This document shows, piece after piece, positions 53,333 to 62,526 of a stretch of 64,000 nucleotides of DNA (positions are counted from its first letter, which is position 1; every line of letters starts with the position of its first letter). A program made the translations under genes and the position numbers. Source of the stretch: Petrolisthes cinctipes (lineage: Eukaryota; Arthropoda; Malacostraca; Decapoda; Porcellanidae); NCBI GenBank assembly GCA_033782935.1, contig JAWQEG010001541.1, positions 124,001 through 188,000 on the forward strand, given 5' to 3'. The notes beneath the pieces are model-generated. The model was not told the origin of the DNA and did not search any database. It was given only the letters and a program-made list of their open reading frames with translations.

Positions 53333-53499
53333 TTAAGGGGATAGTTACAGTGTTGGTAAATCTGGAGCAACTGATTCCTCCAAACTACAGCATTCCAAGC
53401 AACAGACCACCATTAGTTTTGTTAATCGGGTTCTGTTTTCTGGTATACTTTGGTGAAATCAAGGCACTCTAATGAACCCAAAGTATACTATGCCCTTAA
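53333..53499. mobile_element. TTAA-flanked fold-back MITE, copy C
   Basis: Bounded by TTAA at 53333 and 53496. It starts TTAAGGGGATAGTTACAG and ends ACTATGCCCTTAA, an inverted pair. The core has GATTCCTCCAAACTACAG. Relative to copy B the middle is reversed: AACAGACCACCATTAG here reads as the complement of the AATGGTGGTTTGTTG word there, as expected for an element that inserts in either direction. Confidence 0.75.
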
Positions 53500-53784
53500 T
53501 GTAGGGAAAAATGTCCTCTTTGAAAATTGACGAGGCCGGATGCAGAAGGTATGACAAGCATCAATGGACAGTGCTTGCCACAAGTCGGTTTCCCTCTTGT
53601 TCTCCATTATTAACCCCTAAGAACCGCAATCCCCCAACCGCTACTGGTGCGTGAACTGCAAAAACAGGGTGATTTTTAAAGTTTCGTTTAGGTAAATTTT
53701 GTTACTACAAATTTGTAGAGCTTGATTTTACACACCAGAATCTGTAAACTAAAGTTTCCTAGTTTGCGTACAGCAGCGCCTCAA
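53500..53784. other. Gap before BEL/Pao remnant, nothing recognised
   Basis: No gene, repeat or terminal structure is visible. The 5' breakpoint of the BEL/Pao element lies at its right end, at about 53760-53790. Confidence 0.4.
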
Positions 53785-54585
53785 TTGAATGAAAAGGGTA
53801 GGGATGTAACCAGGTTTTTATGGCCAAAATTTCCAGAAGATTTGAACTCACCATATAAGATGTATCGTTTTAAAGTAGTATTGTTTGGTGCAACATGTTC
53901 ACAATTCCTTCTTAATGCTACCATACTTCATCATATGTCTTCCATCGCGTTAGATCCAGAACAAAGAAAAGAAATATTAGATGGATTGTACATAGATAAT
54001 TTGCAAGGTACTAGTAATTCCGAAATTACTTTAGTGAAAAATCATAAAATAGTGCAACAAGTGTTTGATGAGGCACATTTACCCTTAAGAGAATGGTCAA
54101 CGAATAGTCCTTTGTTAAGAAAAACCCTAGAGGAAGAGGGCGTTGCCGCTACTCAACAAGAAATAGTTAAAACCTTAGGGTTGAGATGGCAAACCTCAAC
54201 GGATTATCTCACATTCTCAAATAAACCTCAATCATGCATAGTAACAACAAAGAGGCAATGCCTGAGTGTAACATCACAATTGTATGATCTCTTAGGTATG
54301 TTGTTACCAGTAAGCATTAGAGCTAGGCTAGCTTTACAAGACTTATGGAGATATAAGGTTGAGTATGACCAGGTCATCCCTGCTGAACTACGACAAATTT
54401 GGCAATCGATAGTAAATGATCTTGTAGAATGTAGGAATATAAAGTTCCCAAGGCAAGTAACAGATTGTCAAGATGTGAAGCTACATGCCTTTAGCAATGC
54501 GAGTACTGTCGCATATGGTACAGCACTCTATATAAGTGGAAATGAAAGTAAGTTGCTTATAGCTAAAGGTAAGGTAGCGCCATAA
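53785..54585 (+). pseudogene. BEL/Pao polyprotein fragment: RT C-terminal part and start of RNase H
   Basis: The frame opens in mid-domain with TRFLWPKFPEDLN and FGATCSQFLLNATILHHM, the conserved Pao-type RT segment. YIDNLQGT (about 53985-54014) stands at the catalytic Y-x-D-D position with Asn for the second Asp; I recall Asn here in other BEL-group elements, so it need not mean decay. The thumb region follows (LPLREW, LGLRWQTS, then a YDLLGM motif that is normally YDPLG). The RNase H start reads HAFSNASTVAYGTALYI, where the first catalytic Asp of the usual DAS is Asn. The frame ends in KGKVAP then a stop, because a base is missing before the next segment. The apparent ATG at 53722 is upstream of the homology and is not a real start. 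Confidence 0.85.
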
Positions 54586-54896
54586 AACCTGTTACAGTGC
54601 CAAAATTGGAATTGACAGCAATTTTGCTAGCAGCTAGATTGGTGAATTTTGTCTGTGATGCATATCAGGGAGTCCTTAATATTACTGATATATATCTATG
54701 GAGTAATAGTCAGGTGGCCCTTCACTGGTTGCATAATAGAAAGGCCAAACCATTATATGTCACTCATAGAGTAGATGAAATTCATTCATTAGTTCCATGT
54801 GCAAAAATACGATATGTATCAACATCTGAAAATCCAAGTGAAATGATGACTAGAGGAATAGATGTGAAACACCTAATTGGATCTTCTCTTTGGTGA
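54586..54896 (+). pseudogene. BEL/Pao polyprotein fragment: RNase H C-terminal part
   Basis: The sequence continues in a new frame: PKLELTAILLAARLVNFV, then IYLWSNSQVALHWL (normally W-T/S-D-S-Q, again Asn for Asp), VTHRVDEIHSL, RYVSTSENPSEMMTRGI and IGSSLW. The family normally continues W-x-G-P-x-W; here the second Trp codon of this motif is TGA, after which the same frame continues with QGPQW. Asn at two expected Asp positions makes the RNase H inactive by inference. Confidence 0.85.
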
Positions 54897-56294
54897 CAGG
54901 GTCCTCAATGGCTCAATACACCAGAAAATTGGCCAGAGGAGAAACAATTTGGCGAAACAATTGTAATTGAACCAACAATTGCAGCTCTAGTTAGGATAGA
55001 TCACAAGGAAAAACTACATGTGGAATGGAGTAGATACGGTAGCTACGATAAAATCATAAGAATCATAGCATGGTTGATTCGATATATAAAGAACCTAAGT
55101 AGGAAGGTACAGGGTTCGGCGGTACTCCTCGATCCTGTCCTAACTCTAACAGAAATAAAACTAGCGGAATGGAAAGCACTGAGATTAATACAGGTTGAAA
55201 GTTTTCAGAAAGAATTTGATATACTAGAAGGAGGTAATGAATCAAGGGAAGCAACCAATCTGATGAAGCAATTGGGTATATATTTGGAGAAAGACCAACT
55301 CAAATGTAGAGGTCGAATACAAATGGCCAATCTAAGGGACTCCACAAAACATCCGATATTACTACCTAATGCTCATACAGTAACTGATCTGTTAATTAAA
55401 AAATATCATATCATGTCTAAACATTTTGGCGTAAATTATGTCGTTGCCTTCCTTAGACAGCGATATTGGATTCCAAAAATGAGACAGACGGTAAAGTTAA
55501 TCCATAACAAATGCGTCATATGTAAGAGAATACAAGGAAAACATTATCCAGCCGTGAACACATCGCCCCTTCCTGATTTTAGAGTACAAAGAACAGATCC
55601 CTTTCAGATCACGGGTGTGGATTACACTGGAGCCATGTATGTCCGAACACGCAATAACATCGCGGATAAAATATACGTTGTCCTGTTTACCTGTGCAGTC
55701 ACAAGAGCGATTCATTTAGAAATAGTTGATAATTTGAGTAGTGACAGTTTTATGCATGCATTCCGTAGATTCACTAGTAAACAAGGTTTCCCTAGACTAA
55801 TGTTAAGCGACAACGCTACGACCTTTGTGGAAACAGCAAATTACCTTAAGATTCTGAATGATGATCCTCAATTAACATCTACATTGAAGGGATATGGATG
55901 CGAATGGCGATTCATACCTGCCCGTGCACCGTGGTTCGGCGCAATATGGGAAAGGGTCATCGGAACGGTTAAAGCTTGCGTGAAAAAGGTATTAGGCAGA
56001 GCGTTAGTTTCCCGAGAAGAATTGGTTTCCATCCTGAGTGAAGTAGAAGCTACGGTAAATGATAGACCTTTAACGTATGTCTCGGGAGACTTAGATGACC
56101 TGGAACCTTTGACACCTTCCATGTTGTGTCGATGGCGTCGCCTTAAAGAATTCCCTAAAGAAATAATTGAGGATGAAAGTAAGGATCCCACATATAGGTC
56201 GGAGCAGTCCATGCGTTTAAGGATGGCCTATGTAAATAAATTATCCGAAAATTTATGGAAACGTTGGTCGCACGAGTATTTAACAGCGCTATAG
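54897..56294 (+). pseudogene. BEL/Pao polyprotein fragment: integrase
   Basis: This long open stretch is in the same frame as the preceding segment; reading starts directly after the TGA, and the ATG at 55020 is internal. The integrase zinc-binding motif is H-x4-H (YHIMSKHFG) with C-x2-C (NKCVICKR) at about 55410-55530. The core DDE triad is present: GVDYTGA (about 55616), LSDNATTF (about 55805) and IWERVIGTVK (about 55948), followed by NDRPLTYV. The C-terminal part LWKRWSHEYL begins the DUF5641 region and is cut by a TAG. This is the best preserved part of the element, with all integrase catalytic residues retained. Confidence 0.9.
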
Positions 56295-56663
56295 GATACG
56301 TATAGAAATATGCACAAGAATAACGTTAAGGTATGGCCGCAATTGGGGGATATAGTACTCATCCACAATGAAAGTCCTAGGACGATGTGGAAAATGGGAA
56401 AGGTAACTAAATTATATCCGGGTCCAGATGGTAATATAAGAATTGTACAGTTAAAGACTAGTGCAGGGGAGACAACACGTCCGATTGTAAAGTTGTATCC
56501 AATCGAACAGTCTCTCGAAGTGGTCTCGAGTGGTGCTGGGCTACCTCCCAGTCCGGTCTCCTCTGCACAGAGCGATACCGGCGGTTATCCTCGTATCCCT
56601 CGTCAGGCAGCCTTAGCCTCGTCCCAGAATTGGCGGGTACGGATCAGGGATGGTTTATTGTAG
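56295..56663 (+). pseudogene. BEL/Pao polyprotein fragment: DUF5641 tail
   Basis: Same frame as the integrase segment. It contains VWPQLGDIVLIHNESPRTMW, KMGKVTKLYPGPDG and RPIVKLYPIE, the standard end of BEL/Pao polyproteins (DUF5641). The natural stop is TAG at 56661-56663, shortly before the polypurine tract. The ATG at 56310 is internal. Confidence 0.85.
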
Positions 56664-56695
56664 TTCCCTGTCCGTTGTAAATATTCCTTATTTTT

Positions 56696-56706
56696 GGTGG
56701 GGGGAA
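56696..56706 (+). promoter_or_regulatory. Polypurine tract of BEL/Pao element
   Basis: GGTGGGGGGAA lies directly before the LTR start (with TA between), the normal position of the plus-strand primer. Confidence 0.7.
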
Positions 56707-56708
56707 TA

Positions 56709-57210
56709 TGTCGGGATTTTGGATAAATCTCCAACCCGACAGTAAAGTGTACATATTTATGTATATATATTTATGATGTATATATATTATATGTAACGTG
56801 TGTAAATAGATATTTGCCTATGGGCGTTCGAACACACATAGACGTGTCTCAGTATGTGCAGCTTCGAACGCCACCAGTTGAGCTGGGTGGTGGATACCCA
56901 CCACGCAGTCAGTCGTACAGTAACCACCACGAACAACACACTCCTTCAGTCCGATCAGCCAACAATTCAAATATCAACATTTTAGTCTTCACCAAGCTAC
57001 ATCGCCATCATCCAGCCACATCAGTCACATAAGTACACTTATAGCATATTTTGGGGCCTCATATATGTCTATTTAGTGTGCTTATCATTCATCTCCACCA
57101 TAACATCGAAGGTAAATTCTTCCATCACAACTATCCCATCTTAACGTAATATACAGTCCACTAAATATAAAGTAAAAATCATGTAAATTTGGGATAAATA
57201 ATATTCGACA
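56709..57210 (+). repeat. 3' LTR of BEL/Pao element
   Basis: The 502-bp LTR is delimited by the inverted pentamer TGTCG at 56709 and CGACA ending at 57210, giving the canonical TG...CA ends. An AT-rich segment with several TATATA words lies at about 56758-56800, a possible TATA region. Without a 5' LTR the boundaries cannot be cross-checked, and the target duplication cannot be seen. An open frame inside (56814-57032) is not recognised. Confidence 0.7.
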
Positions 57211-57879
57211 GGTTTTTTTTTATCTCGTCTAAATAGCTAACAGCACAATCATTCAACAGCTATTCCTCACGTAAGTAGTATTCGCCCCATCCACCAATCA
57301 CAATTAATCTATAAGATATGATGCACGACCTTGTAGGTAAAAGGGATCTCAGAGGTCGAATAAAATGGTTTCGTTGAAGCCATAGTAAAATATTTATCAG
57401 TGTCAAAAATCAAATGATCTTGTTAAGGAAAGCATTTTATAACAAATGTCACTTAACCCCCTAAGCCTGGTAGATGCACATAGTATATTACTATGGCTGT
57501 TGCCAGACAAGTCTACTCTGGCTAACGTTAGACTACTTTACTTTTCACAGGGAGATCCCTTGTGGCTGATTGTTTTCTCTAAGTGTAAACAGTTGGAAAA
57601 CTAATCCATATAAGATGTAACTGACAGATAGTAATGTAATCATAACATATAATGTGATACATTATGAAATAAGTGAATGCTACTGTATTATCTTCTTAAC
57701 AGTGAGGAATCTCATCAATATATGTAATTATTAATGAGCAATATCTATTCAACATAAAATCCTTACATCAAGGTAAAATATAAAGCGAAACATACTTGTA
57801 AAAAAATAATAAATAAAAATATAAAAAAGTCACATTGCAAACATTGTCATTAAAAAGTGTGAAGACAGATGTTATTTGA
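57211..57879. other. Intergenic stretch, nothing recognised
   Basis: AT-rich sequence without coding signal or terminal structures that I can identify. Confidence 0.5.
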
Positions 57880-58006
57880 GCCCCGTCCACACAGGCAGAG
57901 TCTGTCTACCTCAGACACCAGACTGAAGCAAGTCAGAGGCGACCAAGCTAGCAGTGAACAGGGAAAACCCTCTGTGATAAACAGTGTCTGCCCGTGTGGA
58001 CAGGAC
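57880..58006. mobile_element. Small MITE with GTCCACAC-type inverted repeats
   Basis: The left end GCCCCGTCCACACAGGCAGA and the right end, read on the minus strand, GTCCTGTCCACACGGGCAGA form inverted repeats of about 20 bp with few mismatches. The unit is about 127 bp and has no coding capacity. I could not settle its exact ends or a target duplication. The GTCCACAC core is shared with the terminus of the Harbinger-like element at 61754. Confidence 0.6.
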
Positions 58007-59950
58007 CTACTTTCCGATTACATTGGATAGTATGACATAGTGTCTGAGTCCGTGAATAAAACCTTGAGTCGCTTATAAAGAATCTCCGGATATATAAATG
58101 GTATACAAATTATATAGGACACAGATAATTGGAAATGAGCACTTGCTTGGTGGATTTCCACGATTAGAATAATATTTATATAATTAATAACCTTATGACA
58201 TGCAGTGTGATAATTTTGTCTGCGTATCTTTCATTTTCTCACTGATAACTTATCCTCTCGCCCCTATATGAGCTACATTGTAATGTATGAAGTTCCTAAA
58301 TACAAATTTTTGTTTTAACTTTGTCAATCATAATGATTTATTCTTTGTGCGCTTGCATGAATATTGTCACTCATCACACTTCAGCTGCAATTTGGGACCT
58401 AATGTGTAATCGGTAATTAAGCAAACTAGCGACAGTTCAACAATAGACGTAAAATCATCCAAAATAACCATATATTAAAGTTCCTACATAAACACAGAAA
58501 CTGTATTTTTTTTATTGACAGCGTGAAATATGCTTGACTGCATTACACGTCAAGAATACATATTCCTACTTTAACGATGAGTGCATGATAAATTACATGA
58601 CTATTTGTAAATAACAAAACTGTAGCGATATTACTCCAGAAAACTGAGCGTAAATTGTCATTTAGTCAAAGTAAATTTAGCAGTTAAAGTAATGTCAAAA
58701 AAATATATATTCTCACTCTCTCTCTTCGTTTTCTCCTCTCCCTTACACGTTCTATATCATGATCCCTCTCTGCCTCCCACATTATAACGATCTCCCTCAC
58801 CCACACCCATGCTAAATGTGTGCTTCTCGCCGCCTAACACCATATATACTTTTCATTGGTTGCAGTAGGGTGTTCATAATAATATGGTCATTAGCCGTAT
58901 GTCAAATAACATACAGAACCATACTATTCACATCTACTTATCGGGTTTACAGCAAGGCGAAGATAGAGGAAGTGAAGTGGTTCACTGTGAAGATATCCTT
59001 TTGCCACTTTGTAGGAATCATACCAGCCACTATTGTATCAGTGGTAATTGTGTCTAGTGGTAATTAATATTATGTAATGTTTACACGGTTATTACAGCCT
59101 TTATTAAGGAACCAACATAATATTACAATATATAATTTTGAAACTCGAGGAAATTATATTGTGGCAACACCGGGTTATATATTTGTTGCCAATAATTCGA
59201 TTTTTTCCTTCGATATTTACGCCTATCTAAGAACTTTTGATTACATTTTATGATCTCATATGGCAGTGTATACATCAATAATACATATATGCATTCGTAT
59301 CCTTGTTTAATATATGCCCTGAAATTTATACAGTCGATATCAGATCGACCAATCACAATCGTTGTAAGATATCCCTGCCAACTACTCAAAGTATTACCAG
59401 ATAAACATGCAAGCCCCTGAGCGAGGGTAGGGTGTCTAGAACATTGACAGACTGTACAGCCACAATGAAATATCCACCAACACTTTCCTTCCATCGTAGT
59501 AAATATCTTGGTATTAAAGAACAACACATGTATGATTTTGCAAAACCTCATAATAATAATTGAGGGGGTTGAGTTGACGTAAAGTGTAGTATGGTTATAT
59601 ATTGATATGATAATGATTTATTTGCACGATAGAAGGAAGGTGTCTGTGGTTATTTGATTGTGGCTGTACATACACTCTTTTCAACACTTCTCTTTGAAAA
59701 TTGGATAAAATACTTAACTCGCTCACCTATCATGGATTTCAATACTGTATTTCTCACCCTGTCAGTCCTTCTGCAGCTTCAACCTCTTTTCAGCATATCC
59801 ATTTCTAGAGCTGTTACTCTAGATTATTCATATTCAAAGTAGATCAAAGATCCACAACCATATGATAATATGGATATTAACATTCCATGCAATCTGTTTG
59901 CAGCTTCTGTACTTTAGTTGTATATTTGTAAAACTATGTAGTGTTTTTAG
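58007..59950. other. Intergenic stretch, no gene recognised
   Basis: AT-rich sequence with a short TCTC-rich run at about 58711-58745. A 142-codon minus frame (59551-59123) has a few Cys residues but no motif I recognise and atypical composition; I do not call it a gene. Frames at 58816-59067 and 59654-59842 are likewise unsupported. Confidence 0.5.
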
Positions 59951-60451
59951 TTCTCATCTATATTGGCTGCTGATGATAGCAAAGCTGTAGTGTCACCAAT
60001 AGTGAGTAGTGGGGAGGTTGAAGAAGACCCAGACGACACACCATGCCACCAGTACCCCTCTAAGACTAAAAAGAAGATATGTCGAAGATCTTTACCTTAC
60101 CTTTACGTTACCCCAGGGAGACAGAGGAACTTCGATAAAACTTGTACATCTTATACAGTAAGGAGGGACAGGTGCTGGAACAACAAGTACTTAAGGCAGA
60201 GTACCTCACCAAACTGTACATCCTTATACAGTAAGAAGGGACAGGTGCTGGAACAACAAGTACTTGAGACAGAGTACCTCACCAGATTGGCAAAAATTCA
60301 TCTAGAATATACAATCTGCCGGGACTATAAACTGCCAGAAGCAGCACTAAATTATGAGTTGTTCGGAAAAGAGCTAGGGATTACAGTGTGGATTCAGATA
60401 GGTTACATCTATTGTAGGCCGAAAATAATCTGTCTATTTTTTCTTTTATAA
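59951..60451 (+). CDS. Unrecognised exon-like open frame, duplicated internally
   Basis: The frame opens right after TGTTTTTAG (59942-59950), which resembles a 3' splice acceptor, and has no upstream ATG; the first near-start codon is TTG at 59963. The N-terminal part is acidic (SGEVEEDPDDTPCHQYPSK) and then basic. The C-terminal part (KKGQVLEQQVLETEYLTRLA and RDYKLPEAALNYELFGKELG) looks like a helical, leucine-rich segment. Between them the frame passes through one copy of a 72-bp duplication in a frame that does not match the other copy, so the middle is probably nonsense. It could be an exon of a host gene, or a pseudogene of a Myb/SANT-like accessory protein (weak resemblance only). Confidence 0.3.
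   Translation, partial: FSSILAADDSKAVVSPIVSSGEVEEDPDDTPCHQYPSKTKKKICRRSLPYLYVTPGRQRNFDKTCTSYTVRRDRCWNNKYLRQSTSPNCTSLYSKKGQVLEQQVLETEYLTRLAKIHLEYTICRDYKLPEAALNYELFGKELGITVWIQIGYIYCRPKIICLFFLL
60143..60286 (+). repeat. 72-bp tandem duplication inside an exon-like frame
   Basis: Two adjacent copies, 60143-60214 and 60215-60286, share ACAGGTGCTGGAACAACAAG, TACTT and AGAGTACCTCACCA with a few differences. In one frame the first copy reads GQVLEQQVLKAEYLTKL and the second reads GQVLEQQVLETEYLTRL, so both derive from one coding segment. After the first copy that frame meets a stop. Confidence 0.8.
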
Positions 60452-60542
60452 TAAAATACTAGTGAATGTAACAACCCAGTGTTTATTTTCTCGCCCTGTC
60501 TTGAGATAAAATATTTTCAATACATTTCAAGATTTATATAAA

Positions 60543-60681
60543 TTAAGGGGGTGTATAGCACATTGTTTTGGGTGGTAAATTAGGAGCAAATGATTCCTCC
60601 AAATTATTCCAGGCAACAGGATACCATTATTTTTCTTCATCTGGGTCTGTTCACTGGCAAACTTTGGAGGAATCACCTTAA
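60543..60681. mobile_element. TTAA-flanked fold-back MITE, copy D (short)
   Basis: Starts TTAAGGGGGTGTATAGCAC, has the core GATTCCTCCAAATTATTCC and the right arm AACTTTGGAGGAATCACC, then reaches TTAA at 60678. The terminal right arm seen in other copies (ending in CCCC before TTAA) is missing, so this copy is truncated at the point where copy E begins. Confidence 0.7.
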
Positions 60682-60838
60682 GGGGGTAATTCACTTTTGT
60701 TACATTGGAGTGCCATGATTCCTCCAATGTATGCCAGGAAACAGAACAAGAAGAACAAAAATAATGGTGTTTTGTTGCTTGGAATAGATTGGAGGAATCA
60801 GTTGCTCCAGATTTACCAACACTGTACTTCCCCCTTAA
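60678..60838. mobile_element. TTAA-flanked fold-back MITE, copy E
   Basis: Starts TTAAGGGGGTAATTCAC, core GATTCCTCCAATGTATGCC, right arm ATAGATTGGAGGAATCAG, ends CTTCCCCCTTAA. It shares its left TTAA with the end of copy D. Confidence 0.75.
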
Positions 60839-61613
60839 TGAAACTGAAGTCGACTTGTAAGCAAGATCAAGGTCAAAGTACCTTGTAATTTAAAGCCAAC
60901 CTACTTTGTGAAAATAGAGTATAATATATTTGTGGTTGTCCTGTACTGAACTTATTTGGAAGTAAACAATACTTATGAACTCTTAAATTTGAGCCAATAT
61001 GTGCCTACCATAGGCCATAATCCCAATAATAGTATTAGTTTACCAAGACGATATCCATGAAAAAAAAAATGTTTTTCATCATAAGTTTTAATATTTAATA
61101 TTAGTGCAGTACAATTCTAAAAAGAATTTTTAACAGCTTTGTGTGTAACTAAATAGCTGGTAAATTTTGGATTTCCTGAATACAGTACTTACATCTACTA
61201 GTACATTTTTTTTTATTATTAGTCAGAACACAAACTCAGCTGGAACACACATAATGTGTTATGGGTAGTGTTCCTTGAGCAGCAGCAGAACATCTGTACT
61301 GTATATTGGTTTCATGCTGCTCGTCAACTGGCCTTCCCACTTCTTTTTTCTCCTGATCACACTCCCCTGCTTTACCTTAGTGAATCCCCTATGTTCTCTT
61401 TGACACACCTGATGCACTTCAGTAACACCAATTACTTTACCTCATATAATGTTTCTTCTTTATAGTTTTCCTTATAATTTCCCAACTCGACTCGTTTCCT
61501 TTCTATCATTCCCATGCTTATCTTAATGTCAAACTATTACCAAAGGGACAAGGAAAATCATGTACATCTTACTCATTTCCATATTATTACAATGCTTTTA
61601 TTGTCATATATGT
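60839..61613. other. Intergenic stretch, nothing recognised
   Basis: AT-rich sequence with short A and T runs. The frame at 61256-61465 has no recognisable motif. The last part may belong to the non-LTR fragment that follows but is too decayed to tell. Confidence 0.5.
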
Positions 61614-61753
61614 ATGGATGGTTGTATGAGAGAGATGAAAGCCAAAGTGAATGGCCTGGTGGCGACAATGAATGAAGTAAATTGGTCCTTGGTGGTAAGT
61701 TTATTTGCAGATGATACTGTGCTGATGGCTGAGAGTGAAAGGGAGTTACATAA
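61614..61753 (+). pseudogene. Non-LTR (LINE) reverse transcriptase fragment, interrupted
   Basis: The frame reads MDGCMREMKAKV, then WSLVVSLFADDTVLMAESER and ELHK. LFADD is the catalytic Y/F-A-D-D motif of LINE reverse transcriptases, and the surrounding residues are typical of this domain. It ends after ELHK because the Harbinger-like element is inserted at 61754. Only about 47 codons remain; fingers, thumb and endonuclease are not seen here. The continuation, if present, would lie beyond the window. Confidence 0.75.
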
Positions 61754-61781
61754 GGCCCGTCCACACGATCGATCAGTGCTC

Positions 61782-61833
61782 GCGAACACAAGCGAGCTGT
61801 TTGCCTGTCGACGAGCTTACCGCTTGTGTTCGC
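61782..61833. repeat. Hairpin in Harbinger-like terminal region
   Basis: GCGAACACAAGCG (61782-61794) pairs perfectly with CGCTTGTGTTCGC (61821-61833) across a 26-bp loop. Confidence 0.8.
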
Positions 61834-61947
61834 TAGCACACCAGCAAACTGCCCGTGCTGGTGGTGGCTACCCAGTAGTATGACGTCGCTGCCACACACA
61901 CGAGCTTTCCTATGGAGCCAGTATTGTCAGTATTATCGCTGGCAACC

Positions 61948-62104
61948 GAGCAACATGTGAAATGTATTTGGGTCCATTCTCATGTACTTTATGAAGTCAT
62001 TCGTATTCCCAGCTTTTAATTCCCAACTGTTTTCTTTTAATTAGCCAGTCTTAACACCATTTGTCTTTCTGCACTGTGTTCTTTTTCTTTCTCACGCACA
62101 TAGC
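61948..62104 (-). pseudogene. HARBI1-like: HARBI1-like nuclease, N-terminal fragment (part after Merlin)
   Basis: On the minus strand this continues from the ATG at 63852 across the Merlin insertion. It reads KDKWC, a stop, then DWLIKRKQLG, and in a shifted frame NDFIKYMRMDPNTFHMLL. The last motif matches the conserved R-M-D-P-x-x-F segment near the N-terminus of PIF/Harbinger nucleases, and D-W-L-x-K-R matches the preceding W-L-x-x-R block. One stop and one frame change, plus loss of everything downstream including the DDE core, make it non-functional. Confidence 0.6.
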
Positions 62105-62112
62105 AATTATTA
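62105..62112. repeat. Merlin target-site duplication, left copy
   Basis: AATTATTA directly precedes the terminal GGTGCTACTATAG and is repeated exactly at 63799-63806. Confidence 0.9.
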
Positions 62113-62187
62113 GGTGCTACTATAGCGTGAGGTCTACCGCCATATATCGCCTACCCAGGTGCAGCCTGAGGTCTACCTGGTGACCCG
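62113..62187 (+). repeat. Merlin left terminal inverted repeat
   Basis: Begins GGTGCTACTATAGCGTGAGG and matches the complement of 63724-63798 over 75 bp with three mismatches that I can count. Confidence 0.9.
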
Positions 62188-62201
62188 CATCCCTCCGGGA
62201 C

Positions 62202-62463
62202 GCATATTATCCAAGTCTGGAAGGGTATATGTCAGTGCTTGATTTGGTTAGGTTAAGGTTAGGTCCAGTTTAGGTTAGGTCAGGTTAGGTTAGGTCAGGT
62301 TAGGTTCGGTTTTAGGTAAAATAAGCTGGGAAAGAGAATGAAACTATTTCAAAGATTATCCCATGGTTGGTTTTATCGTTATAACCCAAACGTTATTCTC
62401 CTTCCAACCGCCAGGATTTTGGCCCAGCAGTAAGCGGTAGCCCGCCAGACTTGGATAATATGC
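62202..62463. mobile_element. 262-bp MITE nested in Merlin end
   Basis: Perfect 19-bp inverted termini: GCATATTATCCAAGTCTGG at 62202-62220 and CCAGACTTGGATAATATGC at 62445-62463. Exact 9-bp duplications CTCCGGGAC flank it (62193-62201 and 62464-62472). It has no coding capacity and contains a telomere-like repeat run. A 9-bp duplication fits Mutator-like or Merlin-like mobilisation; the terminal sequence differs from the host Merlin, so a different transposase is likely. Confidence 0.9.
62246..62315 (+). repeat. GGTTA/TTAGG telomere-like degenerate repeats
   Basis: About ten GGTTA-type words in tandem with interspersed variants (GGTTAAGGTTAGGTCCAG and GGTTAGGTCAGG). TTAGG is the ancestral arthropod telomere repeat. 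Here it is interstitial and lies inside a MITE, so it is not a chromosome end. Confidence 0.8.
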
Positions 62464-62526
62464 CTCCGGGACCTGCTACCGTGAGTTCTACCGCCACTTG
62501 TCGCCTACCCAGGTCAACCGCGGCAT

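Larger units (their letters stand above)
53785..57210 (+). mobile_element. BEL/Pao LTR retrotransposon, 5'-truncated
   Basis: The domain order RT thumb, RNase H, integrase zinc finger, integrase core, DUF5641, polypurine tract, 3' LTR is that of the BEL/Pao superfamily. The 5' LTR, gag, protease and first half of the RT are absent. Three breaks interrupt the remaining frame: a one-base frame change at about 54585, TGA at 54894-54896 and TAG at 56292-56294. The copy is non-functional. The identifiable 3' LTR suggests it lost its 5' part by deletion or incomplete insertion. Confidence 0.9.

Noticed and set aside
56814..57032. Separate gene after the BEL/Pao polyprotein (for example an env-like frame)
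   Set aside because: It lies entirely inside the LTR, is 72 codons and has no membrane or glycoprotein features.
59123..59551. 142-codon minus-strand frame as a gene
   Set aside because: No recognisable motif, near-start composition typical of random AT-rich sequence, and no supporting splice or promoter signal.
61784..61899. Open frames around the Harbinger left end as protein-coding
   Set aside because: They are translations of terminal inverted-repeat DNA on both strands.
62246..62315. True telomere or chromosome end
   Set aside because: The GGTTA repeats are short, degenerate and enclosed by the termini and 9-bp duplications of a MITE.
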